The notes below the pieces were generated by a model. It saw nothing but the letters and a program-made list of their open reading frames with translations, ran no database searches and was not told the origin of the DNA. A DNA stretch of 64,000 nt from Ferruginibacter sp. (GTDB lineage Bacteria; Bacteroidota; Bacteroidia; Chitinophagales; Chitinophagaceae): NCBI GenBank assembly GCA_016786725.1, contig JAEUVU010000020.1, forward strand, positions 62,001-126,000, written 5' to 3'. Positions 55,348 through 63,693 of the stretch are shown in pieces. Position 1 is the first letter of the stretch, and every line of letters starts with the position of its first letter. The translations under genes were made by a program, and so were the position numbers.

Positions 55348-57792
55348 TTATTTATTAAAACTCATTTTTGCGATGACACGTTTATCGCCTGCTTGTTCTT
55401 TGGTCATCATCCACAGCAGATAATATTTTCCGGCAGCCCATTGGTCAACAAAGCTGTCATAATATTTGCTGCCGGGGTTACCGCTTTGTCCGCCGGGATA
55501 AACACCATAGGCCTCAGTTTGAGCCGTAAGGCTAATTACCATGCGCCAGCTTGGGCCATGATCTACTTTTGTTGCATTGATACTGCGATAGCCTCCTCCA
55601 ATGGGCAGGTTAAGCCTGCTGAACGGAGCCAGTTTTGCCAGGTGATTAACCCTTGTTGCTTTGTTTTTTTCCCAATCAAGTTTCCCGGCAGCTTCCAGTT
55701 TCTCCAGTTGGGGCACTGCATTTTTAAATGCTGCCGTTACATTATCCGCCAGTGTTTCAACCTGCGGGGTAGTATTATTGTCTAAAAATTTATACGCTGA
55801 ATCTTTCAATATCTGTTCAACCAGCGTACTGAAAAAAGGCCTCATCACTACTTTGGGCGCTTTTGCATATTCATCATTATAAACTACTGAGTCAAACTTA
55901 TTCCAGAAAACATCAAATACAGAAACACCTTTTGAACCCACATCGTTACTGCAGTTCCAGGTTTTCAGTATATCAAAGTATTTTTTTTCTGTTGCATTCA
56001 ATTCGCCCTCTTTCATATTTGCAATTATAAAAGGCATGGCTGTTGCAGCACCTATGTCAAAATTATCTGTTTGAAGCGTCATCATATCCTGTGGCGTGAT
56101 ATTGCTCATTGCATTCAACCGTTTGTTAATGATGATTCCGCGATATGGCGGATAATCTCTTCCAAGGTAATAAGGATAAGTATTATCATCAACCGGCTTT
56201 TGATTGGCGCTGCTTACAAAAGCTCTTTCGGGATTGTACTGATAAGGCACTTCATCCTGCGGAATCATGCCCTGCCATAAATAAGCTGTGTCATAACCCG
56301 GCATCACAAAATCGCCCTGCCCTTTCCATTTTGCCGGCCACTCTCCTTGTGTACGCAAAGCAATGTCGCCGTTCTTTGCAGCAAACACAACATTTTGGCC
56401 GGGTGTGTGCAGGTTGGTTACGGCGGCTGAATAATCAGCATAATTTTTTGCACGGTTCAGCATATTGAAAATCCTCAACTCGTTGCTGGCATCATGTGCT
56501 TTCCAGCGTACAGCGTAGTATTTATTGTTTGTATTTTTTCCTCCGGAGAAAGACTTATCATACATCACCGGGCACCAGTCGTTACCCAATTGCACATAAG
56601 CAACCGAATCTATAAAACCGGGTTTGTTTTTTATTTTGATAGTATCTATCCTGAATTTAGTTGCATGATACTCTCCATTAAAAAGATATTCTTTTCTTGT
56701 ATCGTTTTTAAATTTTATTTCGAAATAATCCCTTACATCCCGGCCGCCGTTGGTAAAACCAAAAGCACAACTGTCGTTATAACCAATAACAACTCCCGGC
56801 GCTCCCGGAAAGCTTACCCCGTAAGCATTGAAGGCGGGTGTAGATATCTGTACTTCGTACCAAAGCGACGGAAGGTTTAATCCCAAATGAGGATCATTAC
56901 ACAAAATAGGTGCACCGCTTTTTGTTTTGCTGCCACTCACTGCCCAGTTATTGCTTCCGTTATCACGATCTGGTTTTGAAGACTGAGTTACAGCAAGATC
57001 ATGATTATTAAAATAACCGGAGTCAACATTGGCAGGCGCCGCCGGAAATATTTTTTGTTTTTCAAAAACAGTTCCTTTGGGAATGATAGGGTCTAAAGAA
57101 TCCTGTATGAACGGAAACAGCTTTGCAAAATCTTCGGCATTGAAATAACTTTTAGCATTTGTCAATTCAAAATCATCATCATGCGCAGCCAGGTCGTAAC
57201 TCATGTATTTTAAAAACAAAGACGTTTTAAGATTGGTCCATTTTTCCGGCTTATATCCTATCAGTTTATACTCCAGCGGCAGGCTGCTTTCAGTCAATTT
57301 TTCGATATATGCATTAACCCCTGCAGTATAAGCATCGCATTCTGCTTTTATCACCGGGTCTTTCTCAACTTCTTTTAAAGCAATTTCTGCGGCATATACC
57401 ATTCCTAACCTTCTGAACTCACGGTCGTGTTCCAGTCCTTTTTCGCCGAGTATCTCACTTGCTCTTCCACCTGCTGCAAAAGTCTGCAGTTCCATTTGCC
57501 AAAGGCGGAATTTTGCATGAAGATATCCCTGTACAAAATAGGCATCGTTTTCCTGCTCGGCAAAAATGTGTGGCACCAGGCGGTCATCCAGGTACACTTC
57601 TACCTTACCATTTAATTGAGGGAATGTAAGATTGGCACTAAAATCTTGAGAAGCAGCCTCGGCATTTTGCCAAACCCCATGTTGCGGACTTAATAATTTA
57701 CCCAACGGAGCCGGTGTTAGCAGGCTGGTATTTAAAACCACTACCAACCCTGAGGTAACAGCAGCCGAAACAATAAAAGGAACTATTCTCAT
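55348..57792 (-). CDS. Penicillin acylase-family Ntn-hydrolase
   Basis: This 814-residue secreted protein (N-terminal hydrophobic IVSAAVTSGLVVVLNTSLL) is synthesised as a precursor with alpha and beta chains. The expected autocleavage and nucleophile is Ser280 in DRDNGSNNWAVSGSKT. The N-terminal chain contains HIFAEQENDAYFVQGYLHAK and the beta chain PILCNDPHLGLNLPSLWYEV and PGAPGVVIGYNDSCAFGFTN. The family hydrolyses amides including acyl-homoserine lactones, lipids or penicillins; substrate cannot be told. It is transcribed alone. Confidence 0.9.
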   Translation of the reverse strand: MRIVPFIVSAAVTSGLVVVLNTSLLTPAPLGKLLSPQHGVWQNAEAASQDFSANLTFPQLNGKVEVYLDDRLVPHIFAEQENDAYFVQGYLHAKFRLWQMELQTFAAGGRASEILGEKGLEHDREFRRLGMVYAAEIALKEVEKDPVIKAECDAYTAGVNAYIEKLTESSLPLEYKLIGYKPEKWTNLKTSLFLKYMSYDLAAHDDDFELTNAKSYFNAEDFAKLFPFIQDSLDPIIPKGTVFEKQKIFPAAPANVDSGYFNNHDLAVTQSSKPDRDNGSNNWAVSGSKTKSGAPILCNDPHLGLNLPSLWYEVQISTPAFNAYGVSFPGAPGVVIGYNDSCAFGFTNGGRDVRDYFEIKFKNDTRKEYLFNGEYHATKFRIDTIKIKNKPGFIDSVAYVQLGNDWCPVMYDKSFSGGKNTNNKYYAVRWKAHDASNELRIFNMLNRAKNYADYSAAVTNLHTPGQNVVFAAKNGDIALRTQGEWPAKWKGQGDFVMPGYDTAYLWQGMIPQDEVPYQYNPERAFVSSANQKPVDDNTYPYYLGRDYPPYRGIIINKRLNAMSNITPQDMMTLQTDNFDIGAATAMPFIIANMKEGELNATEKKYFDILKTWNCSNDVGSKGVSVFDVFWNKFDSVVYNDEYAKAPKVVMRPFFSTLVEQILKDSAYKFLDNNTTPQVETLADNVTAAFKNAVPQLEKLEAAGKLDWEKNKATRVNHLAKLAPFSRLNLPIGGGYRSINATKVDHGPSWRMVISLTAQTEAYGVYPGGQSGNPGSKYYDSFVDQWAAGKYYLLWMMTKEQAGDKRVIAKMSFNK

Positions 57793-57970
57793 AAACCTGG
57801 TTATTTGCTGTAAAATACTAAAATATGCTCAACATTTAACTTCCGCAGGATTGATCATTAATTTATTAGCTGAGGAACTTTCATAATAAAGACTAACTAA
57901 TCTGTAATGGTACGATGTTTGTTTTACTGCTCTACAGAAATTAAATTCCTCATTCTGTAAAACAAAAACT

Positions 57971-58375
57971 ATGAAAAAGTTCCTTATTGATTTAATACCC
58001 GCCTTTGCGTTGGTATTCCTGATCGCTTCATGCAGTAAAGATGATACAAACAATACATCTACCGTTCAGGGCACATGGACCGGCACAGGGCAGTACGGTA
58101 CTTCAGGCGGAAACCCAACTTATGTGTTTACATTAACTTTTAAAGCAGATGGTACTGTTGACATAATTGGTGATAACTCCGTGGGTGCAGATGCAGCAAC
58201 CGGTACCTGGGCAATGGTAGCAGACAGTGTTCGGGCTACTTATAAATATACCGGCTCAAGTGCTATGTATACTTTATCAGGCAAATACACTTCGGGTACA
58301 ACTGTAATGAATGGCACCATCGGGTTAAGCCCGGTAACAACTGGCATTGGTATCTTCAGCGTTACCAGGCAGTAA
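57971..58375 (+). CDS. Small lipoprotein, tandem paralogue 1
   Basis: This 134-residue protein has a lipoprotein signal (AFALVFLIASCSKDD, Cys21). The mature part is a beta-rich domain built of GTWTGTGQYGTSGG, FKADGTVDIIGDN, GTWAMVADSVRATYKYTGSS and LSGKYTSGTTVMNGTIG, a lipocalin-like or small beta-barrel pattern. It has the same layout (GxWxGxGxYG... GTWxxxxxxxxATYxY... GKxTSGT) as the following gene. Function is unknown. Confidence 0.7.
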   Translation: MKKFLIDLIPAFALVFLIASCSKDDTNNTSTVQGTWTGTGQYGTSGGNPTYVFTLTFKADGTVDIIGDNSVGADAATGTWAMVADSVRATYKYTGSSAMYTLSGKYTSGTTVMNGTIGLSPVTTGIGIFSVTRQ

Positions 58376-58410
58376 GGCAAACTACCAGTAAAGAGTACCA
58401 GTTTGCGGTA

Positions 58411-58441
58411 TTGCGTATAAAAATATTTGCATTTAGTTTTG
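58411..58441 (+). promoter_or_regulatory. Candidate promoter of tandem lipoprotein 2
   Basis: TTG (58411-58413), 20-nt spacer, TAGTTTTG (58434-58441), a full -7 match, 31 nt before the ATG at 58473. The two lipoproteins may therefore be independently transcribed. Confidence 0.55.
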
Positions 58442-58472
58442 CATCATAATATATTAACCAAAAACTCAAAAA

Positions 58473-58883
58473 ATGAAAAAGAAACTGTTTATCACTGCCA
58501 TTACTGCCATGATGCTTGTCGCCATCTCTTCTTGTAAAAAAGACGATTGCCCGGCTCCAACATACCCCATTGAAGGCTATTGGGTAGGCAAATATGGAAG
58601 CGGCACAAGTACCCCCTCTGCAGGTTATTCTATGGTTATAGAGCCAGGAGGTACAGTAACCGTCGCTGATGGCGCTACCATTACCGCATCATCAAAAGCT
58701 GCCGGAACCTGGACTTTGACAGGAAATGTTTTTAAAGCCACTTATACATATTCTACTCCCGGAGGGTCTACTTTTAGCATACAAGCCACCTGGACTAATG
58801 ATGGTAAACTTACATCAGGAACTTATGGCAGCGGATCCAACACTTCAGGAGGAGGTACCTGGTTTATGGACAGGAAGAATTAA
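58473..58883 (+). CDS. Small lipoprotein, tandem paralogue 2
   Basis: This 136-residue protein has a lipoprotein signal (AMMLVAISSCKKDD, Cys21). The beta-rich mature part includes IEGYWVGKYGSGTSTPSAGY, GTWTLTGNVFKATYTYSTPG and NDGKLTSGTYGSGSN. It parallels the preceding lipoprotein (GxWxG, GTW, ATYxY, TSGT blocks), which suggests tandem duplication followed by divergence. Function is unknown. Confidence 0.7.
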   Translation: MKKKLFITAITAMMLVAISSCKKDDCPAPTYPIEGYWVGKYGSGTSTPSAGYSMVIEPGGTVTVADGATITASSKAAGTWTLTGNVFKATYTYSTPGGSTFSIQATWTNDGKLTSGTYGSGSNTSGGGTWFMDRKN

Positions 58884-58902
58884 TTTTTTGTTCTATTAAA
58901 GT

Positions 58903-58930
58903 AAAGCTGCCCGTTAACGGCAGCTTTTTT
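58903..58930 (+). terminator. Intrinsic terminator after the tandem lipoprotein genes
   Basis: The stem AAAGCTGCC / GGCAGCTTT with a 7-nt loop (CGTTAAC) is followed by a T-run. It lies 19 nt after the stop codon of the second lipoprotein gene. Confidence 0.9.
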
Positions 58931-58941
58931 ATTTTTGTGCC

Positions 58942-59553
58942 ATGAAAGAAGAAAGCATTGATGTAAAAAATATACTGGGCCTTAAACTTCCAAGCGACCC
59001 ACGCTGGGTAAATTTAGCCGAATTGCAGTTGGATGAAATTTTAACTGATCATGCGTATTGTGAACAGAAGGCTGCAACCACCTGTATTTCGCTGATCACA
59101 AAAAACCCAGATAAAGAATTACTGGTAGAAGAACTGATGCCCATTGTTACTGAAGAATGGGGGCATTTCAGGATGGTGCTGGCAGAGCTGAAAAAAAGAA
59201 AACTGAAACTGGGCAGGCAGCGTAAAGATGTTTATGTAAACAGTTTATTGCAGTTTCAGAAAAAAGACGGCAGCCCAACGGAAAGGTTTTTAGATCAGAT
59301 GCTGATAATGGCATTGATAGAAGCCCGCAGCTGCGAACGTTTCAAAAGATTAAGTGAAGGCCTGGATGATGCATACATGCGTAATTTTTACCGCAAGTTT
59401 ATGGAAAGCGAAGCAGGGCATTACACATTATTCATTACGCTAGCAGAGCATTATTTAGACAAAAAAATTGTTCGTAAGCGCTGGGCCGAATGGTTGAAGT
59501 ACGAAAAAGAATTAATGAAGGAGATGGAATTGAGAGGCGACAGGATACATTAG
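58942..59553 (+). CDS. miaE: tRNA-(ms2io6A37)-hydroxylase-type diiron protein
   Basis: This 203-residue ferritin-like four-helix protein has a diiron ligand set. The first Glu lies around residue 41 (HAYCEQKAATTC), then VTEEWGHFRMVL (Glu72, His75), ALIEARSCERFKRL (Glu127), and MESEAGHYTLFI (Glu157, His160). MiaE hydroxylates the isopentenyl side chain of modified A37 in some tRNAs. The upstream enzymes MiaA and MiaB are not in this window. The start is 5 nt from the -7-like TATTTTTG, too close to be that gene's promoter. The gene follows a strong terminator and so needs its own promoter, which I did not identify. Confidence 0.88.
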   Translation: MKEESIDVKNILGLKLPSDPRWVNLAELQLDEILTDHAYCEQKAATTCISLITKNPDKELLVEELMPIVTEEWGHFRMVLAELKKRKLKLGRQRKDVYVNSLLQFQKKDGSPTERFLDQMLIMALIEARSCERFKRLSEGLDDAYMRNFYRKFMESEAGHYTLFITLAEHYLDKKIVRKRWAEWLKYEKELMKEMELRGDRIH

Positions 59554-59555
59554 TG

Positions 59556-59627
59556 TTTGTCATTTCGACGACAGGAGAAATCTATCCTGTTCTTCTACAG
59601 ATTCCTCACTTTGTTCGCAATGACAAA
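59556..59627. repeat. Palindromic dispersed repeat (TTTGTCATTTCGACGA / GTTCGCAATGACAAA type)
   Basis: The left arm TTTGTCATTTCGACGACAGG..AAATCT (59556-59583) and right arm AGATTCCTCACTTTGTTCGC..GACAAA (59599-59627) pair imperfectly. It lies in the gap between convergent miaE and the GSCFA gene. It resembles the GTCATTTCGA..AATGACA repeats common in Bacteroidota. Confidence 0.6.
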
Positions 59628-59632
59628 AAAAA

Positions 59633-60604
59633 TCAGCTTGTAAAGTACCTTTCTTCTTCATCAAGATTTAAATATGAGAATTGCTGCTGCAGTTTTTTCA
59701 CTTTCTCTAAATTAGTTTGCAGAAATCTTTTGTGTTGCTCAGAGGTTGGGTTGAATGGTTTGTGATTTTTGGCGGCAACGATAACTGCAATTTCTTTCAT
59801 GAGCTGTTGTGATGGCTCATCAATACAGGCTGCCATAAATTTTTCCCACACATAGTTGGTAGCTGCATAGTTAGGGTGAACCATATCTTCTGCAAAAAAG
59901 CGGTAATCACGCAGGTCGTCAATAATTAATTCGTAAGCTGGAAAATAAAAGCAATTGTTGTTTTTTTCAGCCAGTTGATGCACAGCCTGTATCAATGTGG
60001 CTTTGCTGCGGTTATTCTCAACAAACCCGTCACGCAAATGCCTTACCGGACTGATGGTAAAAATGATTTTAAGTTCAGGATTAAATACAACAGCTTTATC
60101 TATTAAGTTCTGCAGATCAGTAAAAACTTCATCCACAGTTAACAAACGCTTATTAAATTTATCAGTCGGCACTTTGTGGCAGTTGGCAACAACTGCTTTA
60201 TTATCCAGTTCATACACAAAAGCAGAGCCAAGGGTTATTAATAACCAATCAGCCTTTTTTAAAAAAGCATGTGCTTTATTTTGCGATTCATTAATTGCCT
60301 GTAAGCATATATTTTTATCGGGATGAGAGAAACGGCTATGATGTTCCCAGCTATTCCAACATTCGTTCTGATAAAAAAGACTGGCTTCTGTGTATTGCTT
60401 ATTGCTTATGTAAGATGCTATAGATTTTGTAATACTGACAGGATTAAAGAGAATTCCATTTGGATTATCCAGTACTGTAAATTTATGATTGGCAAGTTTG
60501 GTGCCGATCTGTTCAGTAAAACATGAGCCTATCAGCAATAATTTTTGCTGATGGCTGATCTTTATATCAAAAGGTTTGGGAGTAAAGTCAAGACGAAATT
60601 CCAT
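59633..60604 (-). CDS. GSCFA-domain protein (SGNH hydrolase-like)
   Basis: This 323-residue soluble protein carries the family signature LLLIGSCFTEQIGTKLA at 23-39. Later blocks are LLITLGSAFVYELDNKAVVA, FTISPVRHLRDGFVENNRSK and DMVHPNYAATNYVWEKF; the last Asp-x-x-His resembles the SGNH catalytic Asp/His block. GSCFA family function is unproven but a lipase or acyl-esterase-like activity is plausible. It lies 8 nt after the HMG-CoA lyase gene on the same transcript. Confidence 0.88.
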   Translation of the reverse strand: MEFRLDFTPKPFDIKISHQQKLLLIGSCFTEQIGTKLANHKFTVLDNPNGILFNPVSITKSIASYISNKQYTEASLFYQNECWNSWEHHSRFSHPDKNICLQAINESQNKAHAFLKKADWLLITLGSAFVYELDNKAVVANCHKVPTDKFNKRLLTVDEVFTDLQNLIDKAVVFNPELKIIFTISPVRHLRDGFVENNRSKATLIQAVHQLAEKNNNCFYFPAYELIIDDLRDYRFFAEDMVHPNYAATNYVWEKFMAACIDEPSQQLMKEIAVIVAAKNHKPFNPTSEQHKRFLQTNLEKVKKLQQQFSYLNLDEEERYFTS

Positions 60605-60612
60605 AACATTAA

Positions 60613-61476
60613 TTACACGAATATTTCTGATGCAAGCAAACTACATTTTTGTAAAGCTTCTTTATCTAAATTGTTCAATAAATTCAATTCTTCAAAATAC
60701 GGTATCATCAGTTCCGTATCCATATTGCCTACCAGTTCATCATCTGCCATGGGGCAGCCGCCAATGCCTTTTAAAGCGCCGTCAAATCGTTTGCAGCCGG
60801 CCTGTAACGCAGCTTCCACTTTTTCTTTCCAGTTAGATGGTGTTGAGTGCAGGTGAACGCCTATCTCTGTTCCGGGCAATGAATCAACCAGGTGTTTAGT
60901 AACCTGATAAACCTGTTCTTTGGTTGCCAGGCCAACTGTATCGGCCAGTGAAATTATCTTGATATCCATCTCCACCAGCTTGTTCACCCAATCAAAAACA
61001 ATGGCTTCATTATAAACATCACCATAAGGGTTTCCAAAACCCATGGAGACATAAACCACCAGTTCCTTTTTACTTTTTATGCAAAGGTTTTGTATCCCTT
61101 CTACCCTGCCCAGCGATTCAGCAATGGTTGAATTGGTATTTCTTTTTTGAAAAGTTTCTGAAACAGAAAATGGAAACCCCAAATAAGATATCTCATCAAA
61201 TACAACAGCATCCTGCGCTCCTCTTTCATTGGCAATAATTGCCAGCAATTTTGTATTCCCAATTCCTGATTCCAAATTCCTGATTACTTCCTTTGTATCC
61301 GCCATCTGCGGTATTGCCTTTGGCGAAACAAAACTGCCGAAATCAATCGTATCAAAACCAATCTTTAATAAAACATTGATGTATTCGATTTTTTTTTGTG
61401 TGGGTATAAAATGTGGCCAGCCCTGCATGGCATCACGGGGGCATTCAATAAGCTTTATCGCATTGGCTGAATTCAT
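60613..61476 (-). CDS. Hydroxymethylglutaryl-CoA lyase
   Basis: This 287-residue TIM-barrel enzyme splits HMG-CoA into acetyl-CoA and acetoacetate in leucine catabolism. Motifs are LIECPRDAMQGWPHFIPTQK, where Arg-Asp is the metal and substrate region, VSMGFGNPYGDVYNEA, ISLADTVGLATKEQVYQVTK and the C-terminal signature GALKGIGGCPMADDELVGNM with the catalytic Cys. The start ATG overlaps the stop of rlmB by 4 nt (61473-61476). It is followed 8 nt later by GSCFA. Confidence 0.9.
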   Translation of the reverse strand: MNSANAIKLIECPRDAMQGWPHFIPTQKKIEYINVLLKIGFDTIDFGSFVSPKAIPQMADTKEVIRNLESGIGNTKLLAIIANERGAQDAVVFDEISYLGFPFSVSETFQKRNTNSTIAESLGRVEGIQNLCIKSKKELVVYVSMGFGNPYGDVYNEAIVFDWVNKLVEMDIKIISLADTVGLATKEQVYQVTKHLVDSLPGTEIGVHLHSTPSNWKEKVEAALQAGCKRFDGALKGIGGCPMADDELVGNMDTELMIPYFEELNLLNNLDKEALQKCSLLASEIFV

Positions 61477-62237
61477 GAACGTTGTTTCGTTACTTCATAC
61501 AAAATAATACCCGTGGCTACCGATACATTCAATGAATCAAAATCGCCGGTCATGGGTATTTGAAAATTTTCATCGCATATCTTTAAAAGCGCAGGATAAA
61601 CACCTTTCTCCTCTCCTCCCATCACAATGGCACAGGGTTCGGTAAAATTGCAATCGTATGTTTTTTTAGGGGCTTTCATTTCGCTGGCAAAAACTTTAAT
61701 GCCATTCATGTGCAGATCGTCAACCGTTTTCATCAGGCTGTTAACCCGGCATACAGCAATATGCTCAAGCGCTCCGGCGGAGGTTAGTACCGCATCTTCA
61801 TTTAATGCACCCACCCCTTTATCGGGTATGATGATAGCATGCACACCAAAACAATAAGCACTTCGGGCAATGCCACCAATATTGCGGATATCTGTAACTC
61901 CGTCGAGGATAAGCAGCAAAGGAACTTCACCTTTTTCAACAACAAAGGATATCACATCCTGCAGGTCCTGATATTGTACTTTAGCTATGAGCGCCACACA
62001 ACCTTCATGATTACTTACATTAAAGTTATTGAGCTTTTCAACCGGTACTTTGTTGATTGGTGTCTGTGTTTTTTCTGCCAGTTTTTTTATTTCATCAATC
62101 ACTTCGCCATGTACAGTGCTTTGCAGGTAAATGCGTTCCAGTTGTTTACCCGTTTGCATGGCTTCAATAACAGCTTTACGGCCAATAACCAGGCTGCTTT
62201 TTTTGGGGCGGTGGTGTTGCTGACGAAAATTTTTCAC
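61473..62237 (-). CDS. rlmB: 23S rRNA (guanosine-2251-2'-O)-methyltransferase-type SpoU enzyme
   Basis: This 254-residue protein has an N-terminal substrate-binding domain (LVIGRKAVIEAMQTGKQLER) and a C-terminal SPOUT domain. The SPOUT domain contains LLILDGVTDIRNIGGIARSA, ALEHIAVCRVNSLMKTVDDL, AIVMGGEEKGVYPALLKICD and IPMTGDFDSLNVSVATGIIL, the knot cofactor motifs. It likely modifies G2251 in the peptidyl-transferase loop. It overlaps the HMG-CoA lyase start by 4 nt, suggesting coupling. Transcription probably starts between it and metK, after the metK terminator. Confidence 0.88.
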   Translation of the reverse strand: MKNFRQQHHRPKKSSLVIGRKAVIEAMQTGKQLERIYLQSTVHGEVIDEIKKLAEKTQTPINKVPVEKLNNFNVSNHEGCVALIAKVQYQDLQDVISFVVEKGEVPLLLILDGVTDIRNIGGIARSAYCFGVHAIIIPDKGVGALNEDAVLTSAGALEHIAVCRVNSLMKTVDDLHMNGIKVFASEMKAPKKTYDCNFTEPCAIVMGGEEKGVYPALLKICDENFQIPMTGDFDSLNVSVATGIILYEVTKQRS

Positions 62238-62267
62238 TTTTCAAATTTAATCTTAATTGACCCAATT

Positions 62268-62298
62268 AAAAAACCATAAGCTCATTTGAACTTATGGT
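62268..62298 (-). terminator. metK intrinsic terminator
   Basis: On the minus strand, ACCATAAG / CTTATGGT pairs around a 10-nt loop and is followed by a T-run (62273-62268). It is 42 nt past the metK stop. Confidence 0.85.
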
Positions 62299-62307
62299 CT
62301 TCAAAAG

Positions 62308-62327
62308 CCTCCCGATATATCGGGAGG
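62308..62327. repeat. Perfect 20-bp palindrome CCTCCCGATA / TATCGGGAGG
   Basis: The self-complementary sequence sits between the metK stop and its terminator. It may be a second hairpin of the 3' UTR or a copy of a dispersed palindrome. Confidence 0.7.
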
Positions 62328-62339
62328 TTTGGGGAGTCT

Positions 62340-63599
62340 TTATTTCAATCCAAATACCTTCTTTACATCTTTTACTGCATCTAATTTTTCCCAGGTAAAC
62401 AGTTCTACCTTTTTCTTAACCGTTTTACCATCGGGTGATGTAAATGTTTTTTCAACTGTTTCATGTTTACGTCCCATGTGACCGTATGCTGCGGTTTCGC
62501 TGTACATTGGGTTACGCAGTTTTAAGCGTTGCTCAATAAAGTAAGGGCGCATATCAAAGCAAGGCATAGCCATTACTTTTTTTGCTATTTCCCCGTCGGT
62601 CATGTTAACTTTAGCAGTTCCATAAGTTACCACATTAATACTGGTTGGTTGTGCCACTCCAATTGCATAAGAAACCTGCACCAGCACTTCATCGCACAAT
62701 CCGGCAGCTACTAAATTTTTAGCAATGTGGCGTGTTGCATAAGCAGCACTGCGATCAACCTTACTTGGATCTTTACCGCTGAAAGCGCCACCACCATGTG
62801 CACCTTTGCCACCATAAGTATCAACGATGATCTTACGGCCGGTTAAACCGGTATCGCCATGAGGGCCGCCAATCACAAATTTGCCGGTTGGGTTGATGTG
62901 GTATTTTATTTTATTGTTGAAAAGATGATTGTATTTTGGATATTTTGCTTTTACCCTTGGTATTACAATATTGATGATATCTTTCTTGATCCTGGCAAGC
63001 ATTTTATCATCAGCAGCAAAATCATCGTGCTGTGTTGATACTACAATTGCGTCAATTCTTACCGGTTGGTTTTTATCATCATATTCTAATGTAACCTGGC
63101 TTTTTGCATCAGGGCGCAGATATTTGATCTGTTTGTTTTCCCGGCGTATTGCTGCCATTTCAATTAAGATATAATGTGCCAGGTCTAAAGCCAGGGGCAT
63201 GTAATTATCAGTTTCGTTGGTGGCATATCCAAACATCATTCCCTGGTCGCCTGCACCCTGCTCCTCTTTTTTCTTACGGTCAACACCCTGGTTAATATCT
63301 GATGATTGCTCATGAATAGCCGATAAGATACCACATGAATTGGCTTCAAACATATAATCGCTTACCGTATATCCTATTTTACGGATAACATTTCTTGCAA
63401 TTTCCTGTACATCAAGATAGGCTTTACTTTTAACCTCCCCTGCAAGAATAACCTGGCCTGTGGTTACCAATGTTTCGCAGGCAACTTTACTTTGCGGATC
63501 AAAAGCAAGGAAGTTATCAATCAGGGCATCGCTGATCTGGTCTGCGACTTTATCGGGATGTCCTTCACTTACAGATTCAGACGTAAATAAATATGGCAT
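62340..63599 (-). CDS. metK: S-adenosylmethionine synthetase
   Basis: This 419-residue enzyme makes SAM from methionine and ATP. It starts [20 protein letters not shown]. Motifs are [40 protein letters not shown] and [20 protein letters not shown], covering ATP, Mg/K and methionine sites. It is longer than E. coli MetK (384) because of an insertion at about 105-125 ([20 protein letters not shown] nearby) and an extended C-terminal tail ([20 protein letters not shown]). No SAM riboswitch could be recognised in the short leader. A Bacteroidota-type promoter lies 20-51 nt upstream. Confidence 0.96.
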   Translation of the reverse strand: MPYLFTSESVSEGHPDKVADQISDALIDNFLAFDPQSKVACETLVTTGQVILAGEVKSKAYLDVQEIARNVIRKIGYTVSDYMFEANSCGILSAIHEQSSDINQGVDRKKKEEQGAGDQGMMFGYATNETDNYMPLALDLAHYILIEMAAIRRENKQIKYLRPDAKSQVTLEYDDKNQPVRIDAIVVSTQHDDFAADDKMLARIKKDIINIVIPRVKAKYPKYNHLFNNKIKYHINPTGKFVIGGPHGDTGLTGRKIIVDTYGGKGAHGGGAFSGKDPSKVDRSAAYATRHIAKNLVAAGLCDEVLVQVSYAIGVAQPTSINVVTYGTAKVNMTDGEIAKKVMAMPCFDMRPYFIEQRLKLRNPMYSETAAYGHMGRKHETVEKTFTSPDGKTVKKKVELFTWEKLDAVKDVKKVFGLK

Positions 63600-63618
63600 A
63601 TTTTTTTTTTTAAGATTG

Positions 63619-63650
63619 CAAAGATAAGGTTGTAAGTGCTAAAGAACAAA
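63619..63650 (-). promoter_or_regulatory. metK promoter candidate
   Basis: On the minus strand TTTG (63650-63647), 20-nt spacer and TATCTTTG (63626-63619) match the Bacteroidota consensus fully. The -33 element overlaps the foot of the hairpin at 63648-63677. The predicted leader is only about 10 nt. Confidence 0.65.
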
Positions 63651-63677
63651 GTCCTCCCTGAAAATGGGGAGGACTTT
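63648..63677 (-). terminator. Probable terminator of the partial gene at 63694
   Basis: An 11-bp stem AAAGTCCTCCC / GGGAGGACTTT with an 8-nt loop lies 16 nt past the stop codon of the upstream minus-strand gene. A T-rich stretch follows. It overlaps the -33 element of metK. Confidence 0.75.
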
Positions 63678-63693
63678 AATTATTTGTCTACAA

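Noticed and set aside
59490..59765. 91-residue ORF bridging miaE and GSCFA
   Set aside because: Overlaps the end of miaE in another frame and reads through a dispersed palindrome.
63600..63693. SAM riboswitch ahead of metK
   Set aside because: The leader after the predicted start is only about 10 nt, and the upstream hairpin is better read as the preceding gene's terminator.
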